Assembly (NCBI RefSeq): GCF_001279525.1
Contig: NZ_LGDY01000133.1
Span: 1-46,356 of the forward strand
Source: Nocardia sp. NRRL S-836
GTDB lineage: Bacteria > Actinomycetota > Actinomycetes > Mycobacteriales > Pseudonocardiaceae
Reading direction: 5' to 3'
DNA length: 46,356 nucleotides
The position numbers were made by a program, and so were the translations under genes. Under the pieces are notes generated by a model that saw nothing but the letters and a program-made list of their open reading frames with translations, did no database searches and was not told the origin of the DNA. Of the stretch, positions 32,709-39,472 are shown piece by piece; position 1 is the first letter of the stretch, and each line of letters opens with the position of its first letter.

Positions 32709-34253
32709 CTAAGGCGTCGTGCGCAGCTCGAACACGGTTTCGGTGGTAACGGGTTCGCCATGATCCGCCGGAAGGACGCTCAGCTTGAGCCGGGGGCGGG
32801 CACCGAGGCGTGCGGCGTCGAGCCAGAACTCGTGCCGGCCGGGCACCGCGTTGCCCTGCTCGTTCGTCGGCAACGCGACGATGCGCCTGCCGTCGAGCTC
32901 CAGCTCGATGCCGCGGTGGCCGATGGCGTTGATCTCGGCGGTGACGAGGACGCGTCCGGTCCCCGGCAGCCGCTGCGGCGGCGCGGTGCCGTCCTCGTGC
33001 ATGACCTGGAGGCGGGGAGGGCCGGTCTTGATGCCGCCCGGCCGGTCCGGGAGCCTCGGCAACGAGCCGGGCCGGCTCTCCGGCCTGCGGAACACCACGA
33101 GCTGCGCGTCCTTCGCCGCGCTGACCTTCCGGCTGGTCAGCGGCACGTCGGTGACTGCGGGAGCGCCGCCGTCGAGCTGGACGAGCTTCGCGGCGATGGC
33201 GTCGTCCGGCAGCTCGGTGGTGGCCGGGACGACCTCGGTGGGCACCGCGCGTTCCTCGACGCCGCCGACGCCGAACATGTCGAGGAAGCCGCCGCCGTCG
33301 ATGCGGATCCGCGGGTGCATCAGCGGGGTCTTCAGCACGACCGCCTCACCCGCCACGACCACGCCGTCGCGCACCGCGAGCACGGCGTCGGGCAGCACCC
33401 GCAGCTCCCACCGGTGCCGCACGCCCGCGACCAGCCCGGTCAGCGGCGCGTCGCCGAGCTGGATCTGCCGGCCGCTGCGGGGCAGGTCGGGGTCGGCCAC
33501 GATCCGCGTGCCCTGGGTGGTGATGTCGAGGCTGACCGCGCCCTTGGGCTGGAACTCCTGGTCCTTCAGGAAGTGCCACGGGTCGGGCAGCAACGTGAGC
33601 CGCACGTGGCTCGACTCGACCGCGCCGGCGACGCTGACGATCGCCCGCCCGACCGCGCCGTCCTGGCCGGGCACGCCGAACCGGATCGGCGTGTTCGACT
33701 GGAACATCGCCGTGCTGCAGTCGACGTCGACCCGCCTGCTCTGCCCGAACGGCCGCAGCCCCAGGCAGTTGTCCTCCGCCTCGACCCGCCACTTGCGCGG
33801 GTCGAGCGACTCGGGCCCGTCGAACCGGTCCGGCTGCCCGACCAGCTGGTCGTCCCACCGGTCGTTGTAGAGGTCCTTCGGCGTGGCGGCGATCATGAGC
33901 GGCTCCGAGCGGCGCCCGACCGCGTTGACCGCGCGGACCTCGACCCGGACCTCCTGGTCCGGCCGCAACCCGGCCAGCTCCACCTCGGGGTTCGGCACCA
34001 GCTGCTCGTTGCCGTTCCACCGCACCTCGTAGGCCGGCGCGCTCCCGGTCCAGCTGACCTGCAAGGCGTCCGCGTCGAGCGCCTGCGCCCTGGCACTCGC
34101 CGGCTTGACCGGCTCCTGCTGCCGCACGACCTGCACCTGGTCGTCGATCTCGCGCTTCAGGTTGTCCGGCGCGTCGCTCGCCCGCAGTGCGACCACAGCG
34201 GCCGCGACGAGCGCCAGTCCACCGAGCCCACCGGCGAGCGTCCGTCGATCCAC
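32709..34253 (-). CDS. Membrane-anchored FnIII-domain protein, paralogue A
   Basis: A 514-residue envelope protein, paralogous to the next gene. The N-terminal anchor is LAGGLGGLALVAAAVVALRA, the FnIII domain covers about residues 50-125 (LQVSWTGSAPAYEVRWNGN), and a beta-sandwich begins PDRFDGPESLDPRKWRV. A Cys pair (in DNCLG and DVDCST) could form a disulfide outside the cell. GTG 34253 has no good ribosome binding site and lies 9 bp from the tyrA stop, so translation may be coupled. Function is unknown; an embedded role in envelope maintenance is a guess. Confidence 0.8.
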   Translation of the reverse strand: MDRRTLAGGLGGLALVAAAVVALRASDAPDNLKREIDDQVQVVRQQEPVKPASARAQALDADALQVSWTGSAPAYEVRWNGNEQLVPNPEVELAGLRPDQEVRVEVRAVNAVGRRSEPLMIAATPKDLYNDRWDDQLVGQPDRFDGPESLDPRKWRVEAEDNCLGLRPFGQSRRVDVDCSTAMFQSNTPIRFGVPGQDGAVGRAIVSVAGAVESSHVRLTLLPDPWHFLKDQEFQPKGAVSLDITTQGTRIVADPDLPRSGRQIQLGDAPLTGLVAGVRHRWELRVLPDAVLAVRDGVVVAGEAVVLKTPLMHPRIRIDGGGFLDMFGVGGVEERAVPTEVVPATTELPDDAIAAKLVQLDGGAPAVTDVPLTSRKVSAAKDAQLVVFRRPESRPGSLPRLPDRPGGIKTGPPRLQVMHEDGTAPPQRLPGTGRVLVTAEINAIGHRGIELELDGRRIVALPTNEQGNAVPGRHEFWLDAARLGARPRLKLSVLPADHGEPVTTETVFELRTTP

Positions 34254-34262
34254 CGGGAGACC

Positions 34263-35213
34263 CTACGACGTTTCCGCTGTGGCGGTGCTTCCGTTCAGCC
34301 CAACCACGCGCCCCCCGCGGGACCCGAGGTTGCGCAGCGCCGCGAGCGCCCCCGGCTTGGCCAGGTCGATCGTCACCGGGGTCCGCTGCGGCTGGTTGAC
34401 CAGCGCGTTGCGGCCCTCGTGCCCCGCGTCGATGGTCTTGGCGAGCCCACCGGTGCTCGCGAGCGACCCCCGTGCCGCCCCCAGCCGCCCCAACGCGTCG
34501 TCCACCGCCGTGAGCAGCGCGTCCCGGTTCCCCTCGCACATCGCCCTGACGAGCTCCGGCCGGCTCCCCGCGACCCGCGTGCCGTCCCCGAAGCTGCCCG
34601 CCGCCAGCGCCAGCGCCAGCGGCCCGCCACCCGCACCGACCGCCGCCAGCACCGCGGCCAGGATGTGCGGCAGGTGGCTGATCCGCGCCACCGCCTCGTC
34701 GTGCTCCTCCGGAGTGGTGGGCACGACGTGCGCGCCCAGGTCCAGCGCGAGCCGCATGACGTCGTTCAGGTGGTCGTCCGCCTCCTCCGGCGTCACCACC
34801 CACGCGGCACCGCCGAACAGCGTCGCGCTCCCCGCGTCCCACCCGCTGCGGCTCGTCCCCGCCATCGGGTGCCCACCCACGAACCGCACCTGCGGCGCAT
34901 ACCGGTGCACGGCGTCGTGGACCGGCCCCTTCACGCTGGTCACGTCCGTGAGCCTGGTCCCCGGCGGAACCTTCCTGAGCAGGTCCGGCAGCGCGGGCAG
35001 GGGCACGGCGAGCACGACGAGCGCCTCGGGGTCGCGACCGAGTGCCTCCTCGACGGAGACGACCTCGAAGCCCTCGCCGCGCGCCCTGTCCGCGTCCTCC
35101 CTGCTCGCCGTGGCACCCCACACCGTGCGCCCGGCCGCCTTGGCGCCCCGCAGCACGGACCCGCCGATCAGTCCCAGTCCGATCACGCACACGCTTCGCA
35201 CGCAGCACATCAT
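34263..35213 (-). CDS. tyrA: Prephenate dehydrogenase
   Basis: A 316-residue NAD(P)-dependent dehydrogenase of tyrosine biosynthesis, converting prephenate to 4-hydroxyphenylpyruvate. The N-terminal Rossmann motif is VCVIGLGLIGGS, followed by VVLAVPLPALPDLL, TDVTSVKGPV and the substrate-binding VGGHPMAGTSRSGW with the conserved His. ARISHLPHILAA is the helical-domain His motif. There is no C-terminal ACT domain, as in other single-domain actinobacterial enzymes. ATG 35213 (or 35210) is 22 bp from the amidohydrolase stop. Product transamination could be done by the HisC2-type enzyme at 11223-12290. Confidence 0.93.
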   Translation of the reverse strand: MMCCVRSVCVIGLGLIGGSVLRGAKAAGRTVWGATASREDADRARGEGFEVVSVEEALGRDPEALVVLAVPLPALPDLLRKVPPGTRLTDVTSVKGPVHDAVHRYAPQVRFVGGHPMAGTSRSGWDAGSATLFGGAAWVVTPEEADDHLNDVMRLALDLGAHVVPTTPEEHDEAVARISHLPHILAAVLAAVGAGGGPLALALAAGSFGDGTRVAGSRPELVRAMCEGNRDALLTAVDDALGRLGAARGSLASTGGLAKTIDAGHEGRNALVNQPQRTPVTIDLAKPGALAALRNLGSRGGRVVGLNGSTATAETS

Positions 35214-35235
35214 TCCGTGCGAGGCGGCCTCGGAC

Positions 35236-36441
35236 CTACCGGAGGGCGTCCAGCGCGAACGCCGCGTACATCGCCACCCCGTGCTCCATCGACGCCTCGT
35301 CGAACAGCACCCGGTTCGAGTGGTTCGGTGCCGCCTCCTCCACGTCGACCCCGCGCGGGCAGCCGCCGACGAACGCCAGCGCCCCCGGCACCCGTTGCAG
35401 CACGTAGGAGAAGTCCTCCGCACCCATCAACGGGTCCGGCAGCGGCTCGCTCCACGACGGCCCCATCGCCGCCGCCGCGAGGTCCACCACGTGCTGCCCG
35501 ACCGCGTCGTCGTTCACCGTCACCGGGTAGCCGGGCACGATGCTGATCTCCGCGTGGCACCCGTACGCGGCCGCCGTGTGCTTCACGACCTGCTTGAGCT
35601 CGGTGTGCACCTGCTTGCGGGTGAGCTCGGACAACGTCCTGATCGTGCCGTCCAGCGTCGCCACCTCGGGGATGACGTTGGTCGTGGTGCCCGCCCTGAT
35701 CTGCGCCACGGTCACCACGGCCGGCTGGTGCACGCTGATCCGCCGCCCCAGCATCGTCTGGATCGCGCCCACCATCGCCGCCGCGGCCGGCACCGGGTCG
35801 AGCGCGTTGTGCGGCATCGCGCCGTGGCCGCCGCGGCCCTTCACGTGGATGTGGAACGTGTCGGCCGAGGCCATGATCGGGCCCGGCCGGCACGTGACCA
35901 CGCCCGAACGCAGCTTGGACGTGATGTGCAGCGCGAACGCCTTCTCCACGCCGCCGTCGAGCAGGCCTTCCTCGATCATGTACCGGGCGCCGTGGTAGCC
36001 CTCCTCGCCCGGCTGGAACATGAACAACACCCGGCCCCGCAGCGCGTCGCGGCGGTCGGCGAGCAGGCGGGCGGACGTGGCCAGCATCGCGACGTGCGTG
36101 TCGTGCCCGCAGGCGTGCATCGCCCCGTCCACCTCGGACGCGAACGGCAGCCCGGTGTCCTCCTGCAGTGGCAGGCCGTCCATGTCGCCGCGCAGCAGCA
36201 CCGTGGGCCCCGGCCGGTCGCCCTCCAGCACCGCGACGACCGACGTCGTCGAGCTGCCCGTGGTGACCTCCAGCGGCAGCCCCTCCAGGGCGTGCAGGAT
36301 CGCCGCCTGCGTCTTCGGGAGCTGAAGACCCTGTTCGGGGTGGCGGTGGACCTGCCGCCGCAACGCGACCGTGCGCGGCTGCAGCGCGCGGGCCGCCTCG
36401 AGCAGTCCGACGAAACGGGGTTCCGGTGTGGTTGTGCTCAT
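35236..36441 (-). CDS. M20 family amidohydrolase
   Basis: A 401-residue metal-dependent amidohydrolase of the hippurate hydrolase/N-acyl-amino-acid amidohydrolase type. The metal ligands are in MHACGHDTHVAML, the catalytic Glu pair in MFQPGEEGYHGA, and the late Glu in MGAEDFSYVLQR. The dimerisation domain carries KGRGGHGAMPH. It releases amino acids from N-acyl forms, or acts on indole-acetyl conjugates; the substrate is unknown. ATG 36441 follows a promoter region shared with the divergent tadA operon (60 bp). It is first in the five-gene minus-strand operon. Confidence 0.92.
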   Translation of the reverse strand: MSTTTPEPRFVGLLEAARALQPRTVALRRQVHRHPEQGLQLPKTQAAILHALEGLPLEVTTGSSTTSVVAVLEGDRPGPTVLLRGDMDGLPLQEDTGLPFASEVDGAMHACGHDTHVAMLATSARLLADRRDALRGRVLFMFQPGEEGYHGARYMIEEGLLDGGVEKAFALHITSKLRSGVVTCRPGPIMASADTFHIHVKGRGGHGAMPHNALDPVPAAAAMVGAIQTMLGRRISVHQPAVVTVAQIRAGTTTNVIPEVATLDGTIRTLSELTRKQVHTELKQVVKHTAAAYGCHAEISIVPGYPVTVNDDAVGQHVVDLAAAAMGPSWSEPLPDPLMGAEDFSYVLQRVPGALAFVGGCPRGVDVEEAAPNHSNRVLFDEASMEHGVAMYAAFALDALR

Positions 36442-36501
36442 CCTCCGATGGTCGCACCACCTCAGCTACCGGGAAGGTCGTCTGGGCCCTACGGTGTGCA
36501 C

Positions 36502-36990
36502 ATGACACAGCAGGAGCCGGTCACCGGCTTCGCGGTCGCGGTCGTCCGGGAGGACGGCCGCTGGCGGTGCAGCAGGATGGACAGCTCCGCGCTGTCCGAG
36601 CTGGACGCGGCGATCACGGAACTGCGCCAGCTCAGGTCGACCGGCGCGGCGTTCGGCCTGCTCGCCGTGGACGACGAGTTCTTCATCGTCCTGCGCCCGG
36701 TCCCCGGCGGCGTGTCCCTGCTGCTCTCGGACGCCGCCGCGGCCCTCGACTACGACATCGCCGCCGACGTCCTCGACCTCCTGCGCGTCGACCCGCCCGA
36801 CGAGGAGGACACCGAGCTCTGGCCGGAAGGCGACCTCGGCGTGCTCGCCGACCTGGGCATGCCCTCCCACGAGCTCCAGATCATCGTCGACGAGGTCGAC
36901 CTCTACCCGGACGAGCAGCTCCAGATGATCGCCCAGCGCATCGGGTTCATCGACGAGTTCGTGCAGCTGCTCGACACCATCCAGGCGTGA
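36502..36990 (+). CDS. tRNA adenosine deaminase-associated protein
   Basis: A 162-residue acidic protein. It begins TGFAVAVVREDGRWRCSRM and contains LLAVDDEFFIVLRPVPGGVS and DEVDLYPDEQLQMIAQRIGF. Proteins with this pattern stand immediately upstream of tadA in many actinobacteria and are named for that. Its TGA overlaps the tadA GTG (GTGA), which implies coupled translation and probably physical cooperation with TadA. No catalytic motif is visible; its role remains unknown. Confidence 0.87.
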   Translation: MTQQEPVTGFAVAVVREDGRWRCSRMDSSALSELDAAITELRQLRSTGAAFGLLAVDDEFFIVLRPVPGGVSLLLSDAAAALDYDIAADVLDLLRVDPPDEEDTELWPEGDLGVLADLGMPSHELQIIVDEVDLYPDEQLQMIAQRIGFIDEFVQLLDTIQA

Positions 36991-37433
36991 CCGACGAAGA
37001 CCTGGTCCGCACGGCCATCCGCGCGGCCGCCGACGCCGGCGAGGACGTCCCGATCGGCGCCGTCGTGTTCGCCCCCGACGGCACCGTGCTCGCCCAGGCC
37101 CGCAACGCCCGCGAAGCCCTCGGCGACCCCACCGCCCACGCCGAGGTCCTGGCCCTGCGCGAAGCCGCCACGAAGTACGGCGACGGCTGGCGCCTCGACG
37201 GCTGCACCCTCGCCGTGACCCTCGAACCCTGCACCATGTGCGCCGGCGCCCTCGTCCTCGCACGTGTCTCCCGACTCGTCTTCGGCGCCTGGGAACCCAA
37301 AACGGGCGCCGTGGGCTCCCTGTGGGACGTCGTCAGGGACCGCCGCCTCAACCACCGGCCAGAGGTGCGCGGCGGAGTGCTCGAAGAAGAGTGCGCTGAC
37401 CTGCTCGAACGCTTCTTCCGGACCCAGCGTTAA
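36987..37433 (+). CDS. tadA: tRNA-specific adenosine-34 deaminase
   Basis: A 148-residue CDA-fold zinc deaminase converting A34 to inosine in tRNA-Arg(ACG), a tRNA encoded at 17992-18067. Catalytic residues are HAE (His51, Glu53) and P-C-x-x-C (Pro81, Cys82, Cys85 in EPCTMCAG). The C-terminal RRLNHRPEVRGGVLEEECADLL helices match TadA rather than cytosine deaminase. GTG 36987 overlaps the stop of the upstream gene by 4 bp. Confidence 0.94.
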   Translation: MTDEDLVRTAIRAAADAGEDVPIGAVVFAPDGTVLAQARNAREALGDPTAHAEVLALREAATKYGDGWRLDGCTLAVTLEPCTMCAGALVLARVSRLVFGAWEPKTGAVGSLWDVVRDRRLNHRPEVRGGVLEEECADLLERFFRTQR

Positions 37434-37465
37434 ACCCCTGGATCCGACTGTGTATTGTTCTTACC

Positions 37466-37553
37466 GGTGGCGTGTCCGAGCGGCCGAAGGAGCACGCCTC
37501 GAAAGCGTGTGAGGTGCAAGCCTCCGTGGGTTCAAATCCCACCGCCACCGCCA
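37466..37553 (+). tRNA. tRNA-Ser (anticodon CGA)
   Basis: A class II tRNA of 85 nt plus encoded CCA. The acceptor GGTGGCG pairs with CGCCACC. The anticodon stem CACGC/GCGTG has loop CTCGAAA with anticodon CGA. The variable arm and GGTTCAAATCC T-loop are typical. Confidence 0.96.
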
Positions 37554-37561
37554 AAGCTGCT

Positions 37562-37590
37562 GGGCGAGTGCTCGTGGAGAGCACTCGCCC
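37562..37590 (+). terminator. Terminator of tRNA-Ser(CGA)
   Basis: A 12-bp perfect stem (37562-37573 with 37579-37590), then TTTGCTTTGT. Confidence 0.9.
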
Positions 37591-37610
37591 TTTGCTTTGT
37601 CGGGTGTTTT

Positions 37611-37657
37611 GTGGGGGCGGAGCCCCCACGCCCCGCCCTGGGAGGCTTCGCCCCCAG
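37611..37657. repeat. Pair of GC hairpins after a tRNA terminator
   Basis: GTGGGGGC-GGA-GCCCCCAC (37611-37629) and a bulged 8-bp hairpin with TTC loop (37638-37657). It has the same TTTGCTTTGTC lead-in as 26767-26777. It appears to belong to the common actinomycete intergenic hairpin type. Confidence 0.6.
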
Positions 37658-37729
37658 ACCCCCAGCCAGGTTGCGGAGGGTTGAGGAGTGGGTCACCTGA
37701 GTCCGTGGCTGCGCCACGTGGAACTTGGG

Positions 37730-38500
37730 TCAAAAGCGCATCGCGCCTAGGAAGTTGTTCAGTAGGGCGTGGTCGCCGGTCGCTTCGAGGTCGGCTGGCG
37801 GGCGGCGTTGCAGCAGGGTCAGGAGCAGGTCGAACGCTGGGGCGCGCAGGGACGCTGACCACTGTTGTTCGCCTTCGGTCACCTGTGCGGTGTTGCCGGT
37901 CAGGTCGACGGTCCACTGGGCGCCGGTGTCGGTGGCCTCGAAGTACAGGACGCCGGTTCCGAGTAGCGGCGTGGCTTCGGGGCGCAGGGTGAAGATGATG
38001 CGCTGGATCGTGGTCATCCACTCGTGGAGGCCGTCGTCGGCGAGTGACGGGGCGACCTCGAACGGAAGGCCTAGGGCCTGGGCCGCGTCCCAGCGGTGGA
38101 CCACCGTCTCGTGGGCCATCCGCCGCGACCAGAAGTCCGGGCCGGGCACACCGGGCAGGACGACCGCGATCATGTCCTGCGGGTCGGCGGCCAGCAGCGT
38201 GTCCGAGATCAGCGCCGCACCCTCGGTCAGCCACGGCCCGAGGACGTCGGCCGTCTCCCCGGCGTACCCGGAGACCGAGTGCGCCTTGCTCAGCGAGCGG
38301 TCGATCTCCGGGAAACGCTCGCCGACCATCTGCGCCACCCACCGGTGCGCGTGGCCGACGTGGCGCAGCAGCTGGTTCAGCGTCCAGTCCGGGCACGACG
38401 GCACCGGCACCGACAGGTCGGCGCCGTCGACCGCGGACACCAGCAGGGAAGTCTCGGAGACGATCGTGGCGAGGCGTTCCCGGTAGCTCGATGACCCCAT
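37730..38500 (-). CDS. DinB-fold / mycothiol-dependent maleylpyruvate isomerase-like protein, paralogue 2
   Basis: A 256-residue protein of the TIGR03083/MDMPI-N family with the DinB four-helix bundle. The metal triad seems intact: the first His in LLRHVGHAHRW, then Glu and His in AHETVVHRWDAA. The C-terminal domain is the small MDMPI-C-like alpha/beta domain (TGAQWTVDLTGNTAQVTEGE). Members use mycothiol or other thiols. ATG 38500 lies 2 bp after the stop of paralogue 1, so the pair is one transcript. The two share the same motif layout and clearly arose by duplication. A LexA box stands before the first gene. Confidence 0.85.
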   Translation of the reverse strand: MGSSSYRERLATIVSETSLLVSAVDGADLSVPVPSCPDWTLNQLLRHVGHAHRWVAQMVGERFPEIDRSLSKAHSVSGYAGETADVLGPWLTEGAALISDTLLAADPQDMIAVVLPGVPGPDFWSRRMAHETVVHRWDAAQALGLPFEVAPSLADDGLHEWMTTIQRIIFTLRPEATPLLGTGVLYFEATDTGAQWTVDLTGNTAQVTEGEQQWSASLRAPAFDLLLTLLQRRPPADLEATGDHALLNNFLGAMRF

Positions 38501-38502
38501 GG

Positions 38503-39285
38503 TCAAAAACGTACGCGCTCCAGCAGCAGGTCGAGCAGCTCCCGGTCGCCGAACACCTCAAGGCCCGCCACCGGTTGCCTGCGGTAGACGGCCAGCACCA
38601 GGTCCAGCACCGGGCCGCGCACCGCGACCGAGGCCTTCTCGTGCCCCTCGCGCACCACCGGCGCCGGTCCGGTGAGGTCGATCAGGAACTCCGCCTCGAC
38701 GTCCGTGGCGTGCAGGTGCACCGTCCCGGAACCGGCGAGCGGAGCCGTCTCGGAGGGCCACCGCTGGAAGGCGTAGGGCAGTGCGAGGCCGGTCCACTCG
38801 CGCAGCGTGTCCTGGGCGAGCTCGGGATCCAGGGAGAACGGCCGGCCCAGCGCGTTCATCGCGTCCCACCGGTGCAGCACGGTCTCGTGCGTCATCCGCC
38901 GCGACCACACCCGCGGGCCGGGGTGGCCGTTCACCGGCGCGATCATCTCGTCCGGGTCGACGGACCGCAGCACCTCCGCCAGCGAGGCCGCGCCCTCCTG
39001 CAACCAGGGGATCAGCACGGAGGCCGGTTCGCCCGCGTACGAGGACAGCAGGTGGGCGCCGTTGCGGGAGAAGTCGATCTCCGGCAGCCTCTCGCGGAGC
39101 ATCACGTCGGCCCAGCGGTGGGCGTGGCCGAGGTGCCGCAGGAGTTGGTTGAGGGTCCAGTCGGGCGTCGAGGGCACCTGAACGGCCAGGTCAGCGCCCT
39201 CGAGCTCGGAAGTCAGCAGTGCGGTCTGGTTGATGATCTCGGCGCAGCGGCGCTCGTAGCTCGGAATCCCCACACCGACAAACAT
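38503..39285 (-). CDS. DinB-fold / mycothiol-dependent maleylpyruvate isomerase-like protein, paralogue 1
   Basis: A 260-residue member of the TIGR03083/MDMPI-N (DinB-like) family. Likely metal ligands are His51 (LLRHLGHAHRW), Glu134 and His138 (THETVLHRWD), the H-E-x-x-x-H arrangement of MDMPI. The C-terminal domain includes VHLHATDVEAEFLIDLTGPA. ATG near 39285 (MFVGVGIPSYERRCAEI) is taken; the frame extends to a GTG inside the LexA box, which would not make sense as a start. It is first of a two-gene operon with its paralogue. The DinB family was named from damage-inducible genes, and here a perfect SOS box overlaps the promoter. The substrate is unknown. Confidence 0.85.
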   Translation of the reverse strand: MFVGVGIPSYERRCAEIINQTALLTSELEGADLAVQVPSTPDWTLNQLLRHLGHAHRWADVMLRERLPEIDFSRNGAHLLSSYAGEPASVLIPWLQEGAASLAEVLRSVDPDEMIAPVNGHPGPRVWSRRMTHETVLHRWDAMNALGRPFSLDPELAQDTLREWTGLALPYAFQRWPSETAPLAGSGTVHLHATDVEAEFLIDLTGPAPVVREGHEKASVAVRGPVLDLVLAVYRRQPVAGLEVFGDRELLDLLLERVRF

Positions 39286-39352
39286 AGGGACGCCGGCCGG
39301 TGCCTGGGAGGGGCCCACTGGCCGGCGTTCCGTTTTCGAGCATACACCATGA

Positions 39353-39368
39353 TCGAACACTTGTTCGA
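39353..39368. promoter_or_regulatory. Perfect LexA (SOS) box, DinB-gene promoter
   Basis: TCGAAC-ACTT-GTTCGA, the full actinobacterial/Bacillus-type LexA palindrome. On the minus strand CGAACA inside it lies 17 bp before TATGCT (39344-39339), a good -35/-10 pair for the DinB-fold operon about 55 bp downstream. It also lies 105 bp upstream of the plus-strand nuclease. Confidence 0.85.
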
Positions 39369-39388
39369 GTGATCATTGATGGGCCAAC

Positions 39389-39398
39389 CGGTTAACCG
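39389..39398. promoter_or_regulatory. Palindrome upstream of the nuclease
   Basis: CGGTTAACCG within AACCGGTTAACCGTT, a perfect 10-bp palindrome 75 bp before the nuclease start; possible operator. Confidence 0.35.
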
Positions 39399-39437
39399 TT
39401 AGTGACAACGGCTTCCAAACATCACCTGATCGGGGAA

Positions 39438-39460
39438 GGATGCGGCGGTCCGCCGCATCC
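39438..39460 (+). promoter_or_regulatory. Hairpin next to the nuclease ribosome binding site
   Basis: GGATGCGGCGG (39438-39448) and CCGCCGCATCC (39450-39460) form a 10-11 bp stem ending 3 bp before the GGAGGAG site at 39464. It buries a competing ATG at 39440. Confidence 0.6.
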
Positions 39461-39472
39461 CCTGGAGGAGTT

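Noticed and set aside
33346..35208. 620-codon minus frame overlapping tyrA and FnIII paralogue A
   Set aside because: A shadow frame rich in Arg/Gly/Ala without motifs. The true frames show Rossmann and FnIII signatures.
31398..35546. Very long plus-strand open frame (over 1300 codons) opposite the FnIII/tyrA/M20 genes
   Set aside because: It is an antisense shadow of GC-rich codon use: the translation is Arg/His/Pro/Val-rich without domains, while the minus strand holds five recognisable genes with tight spacing.
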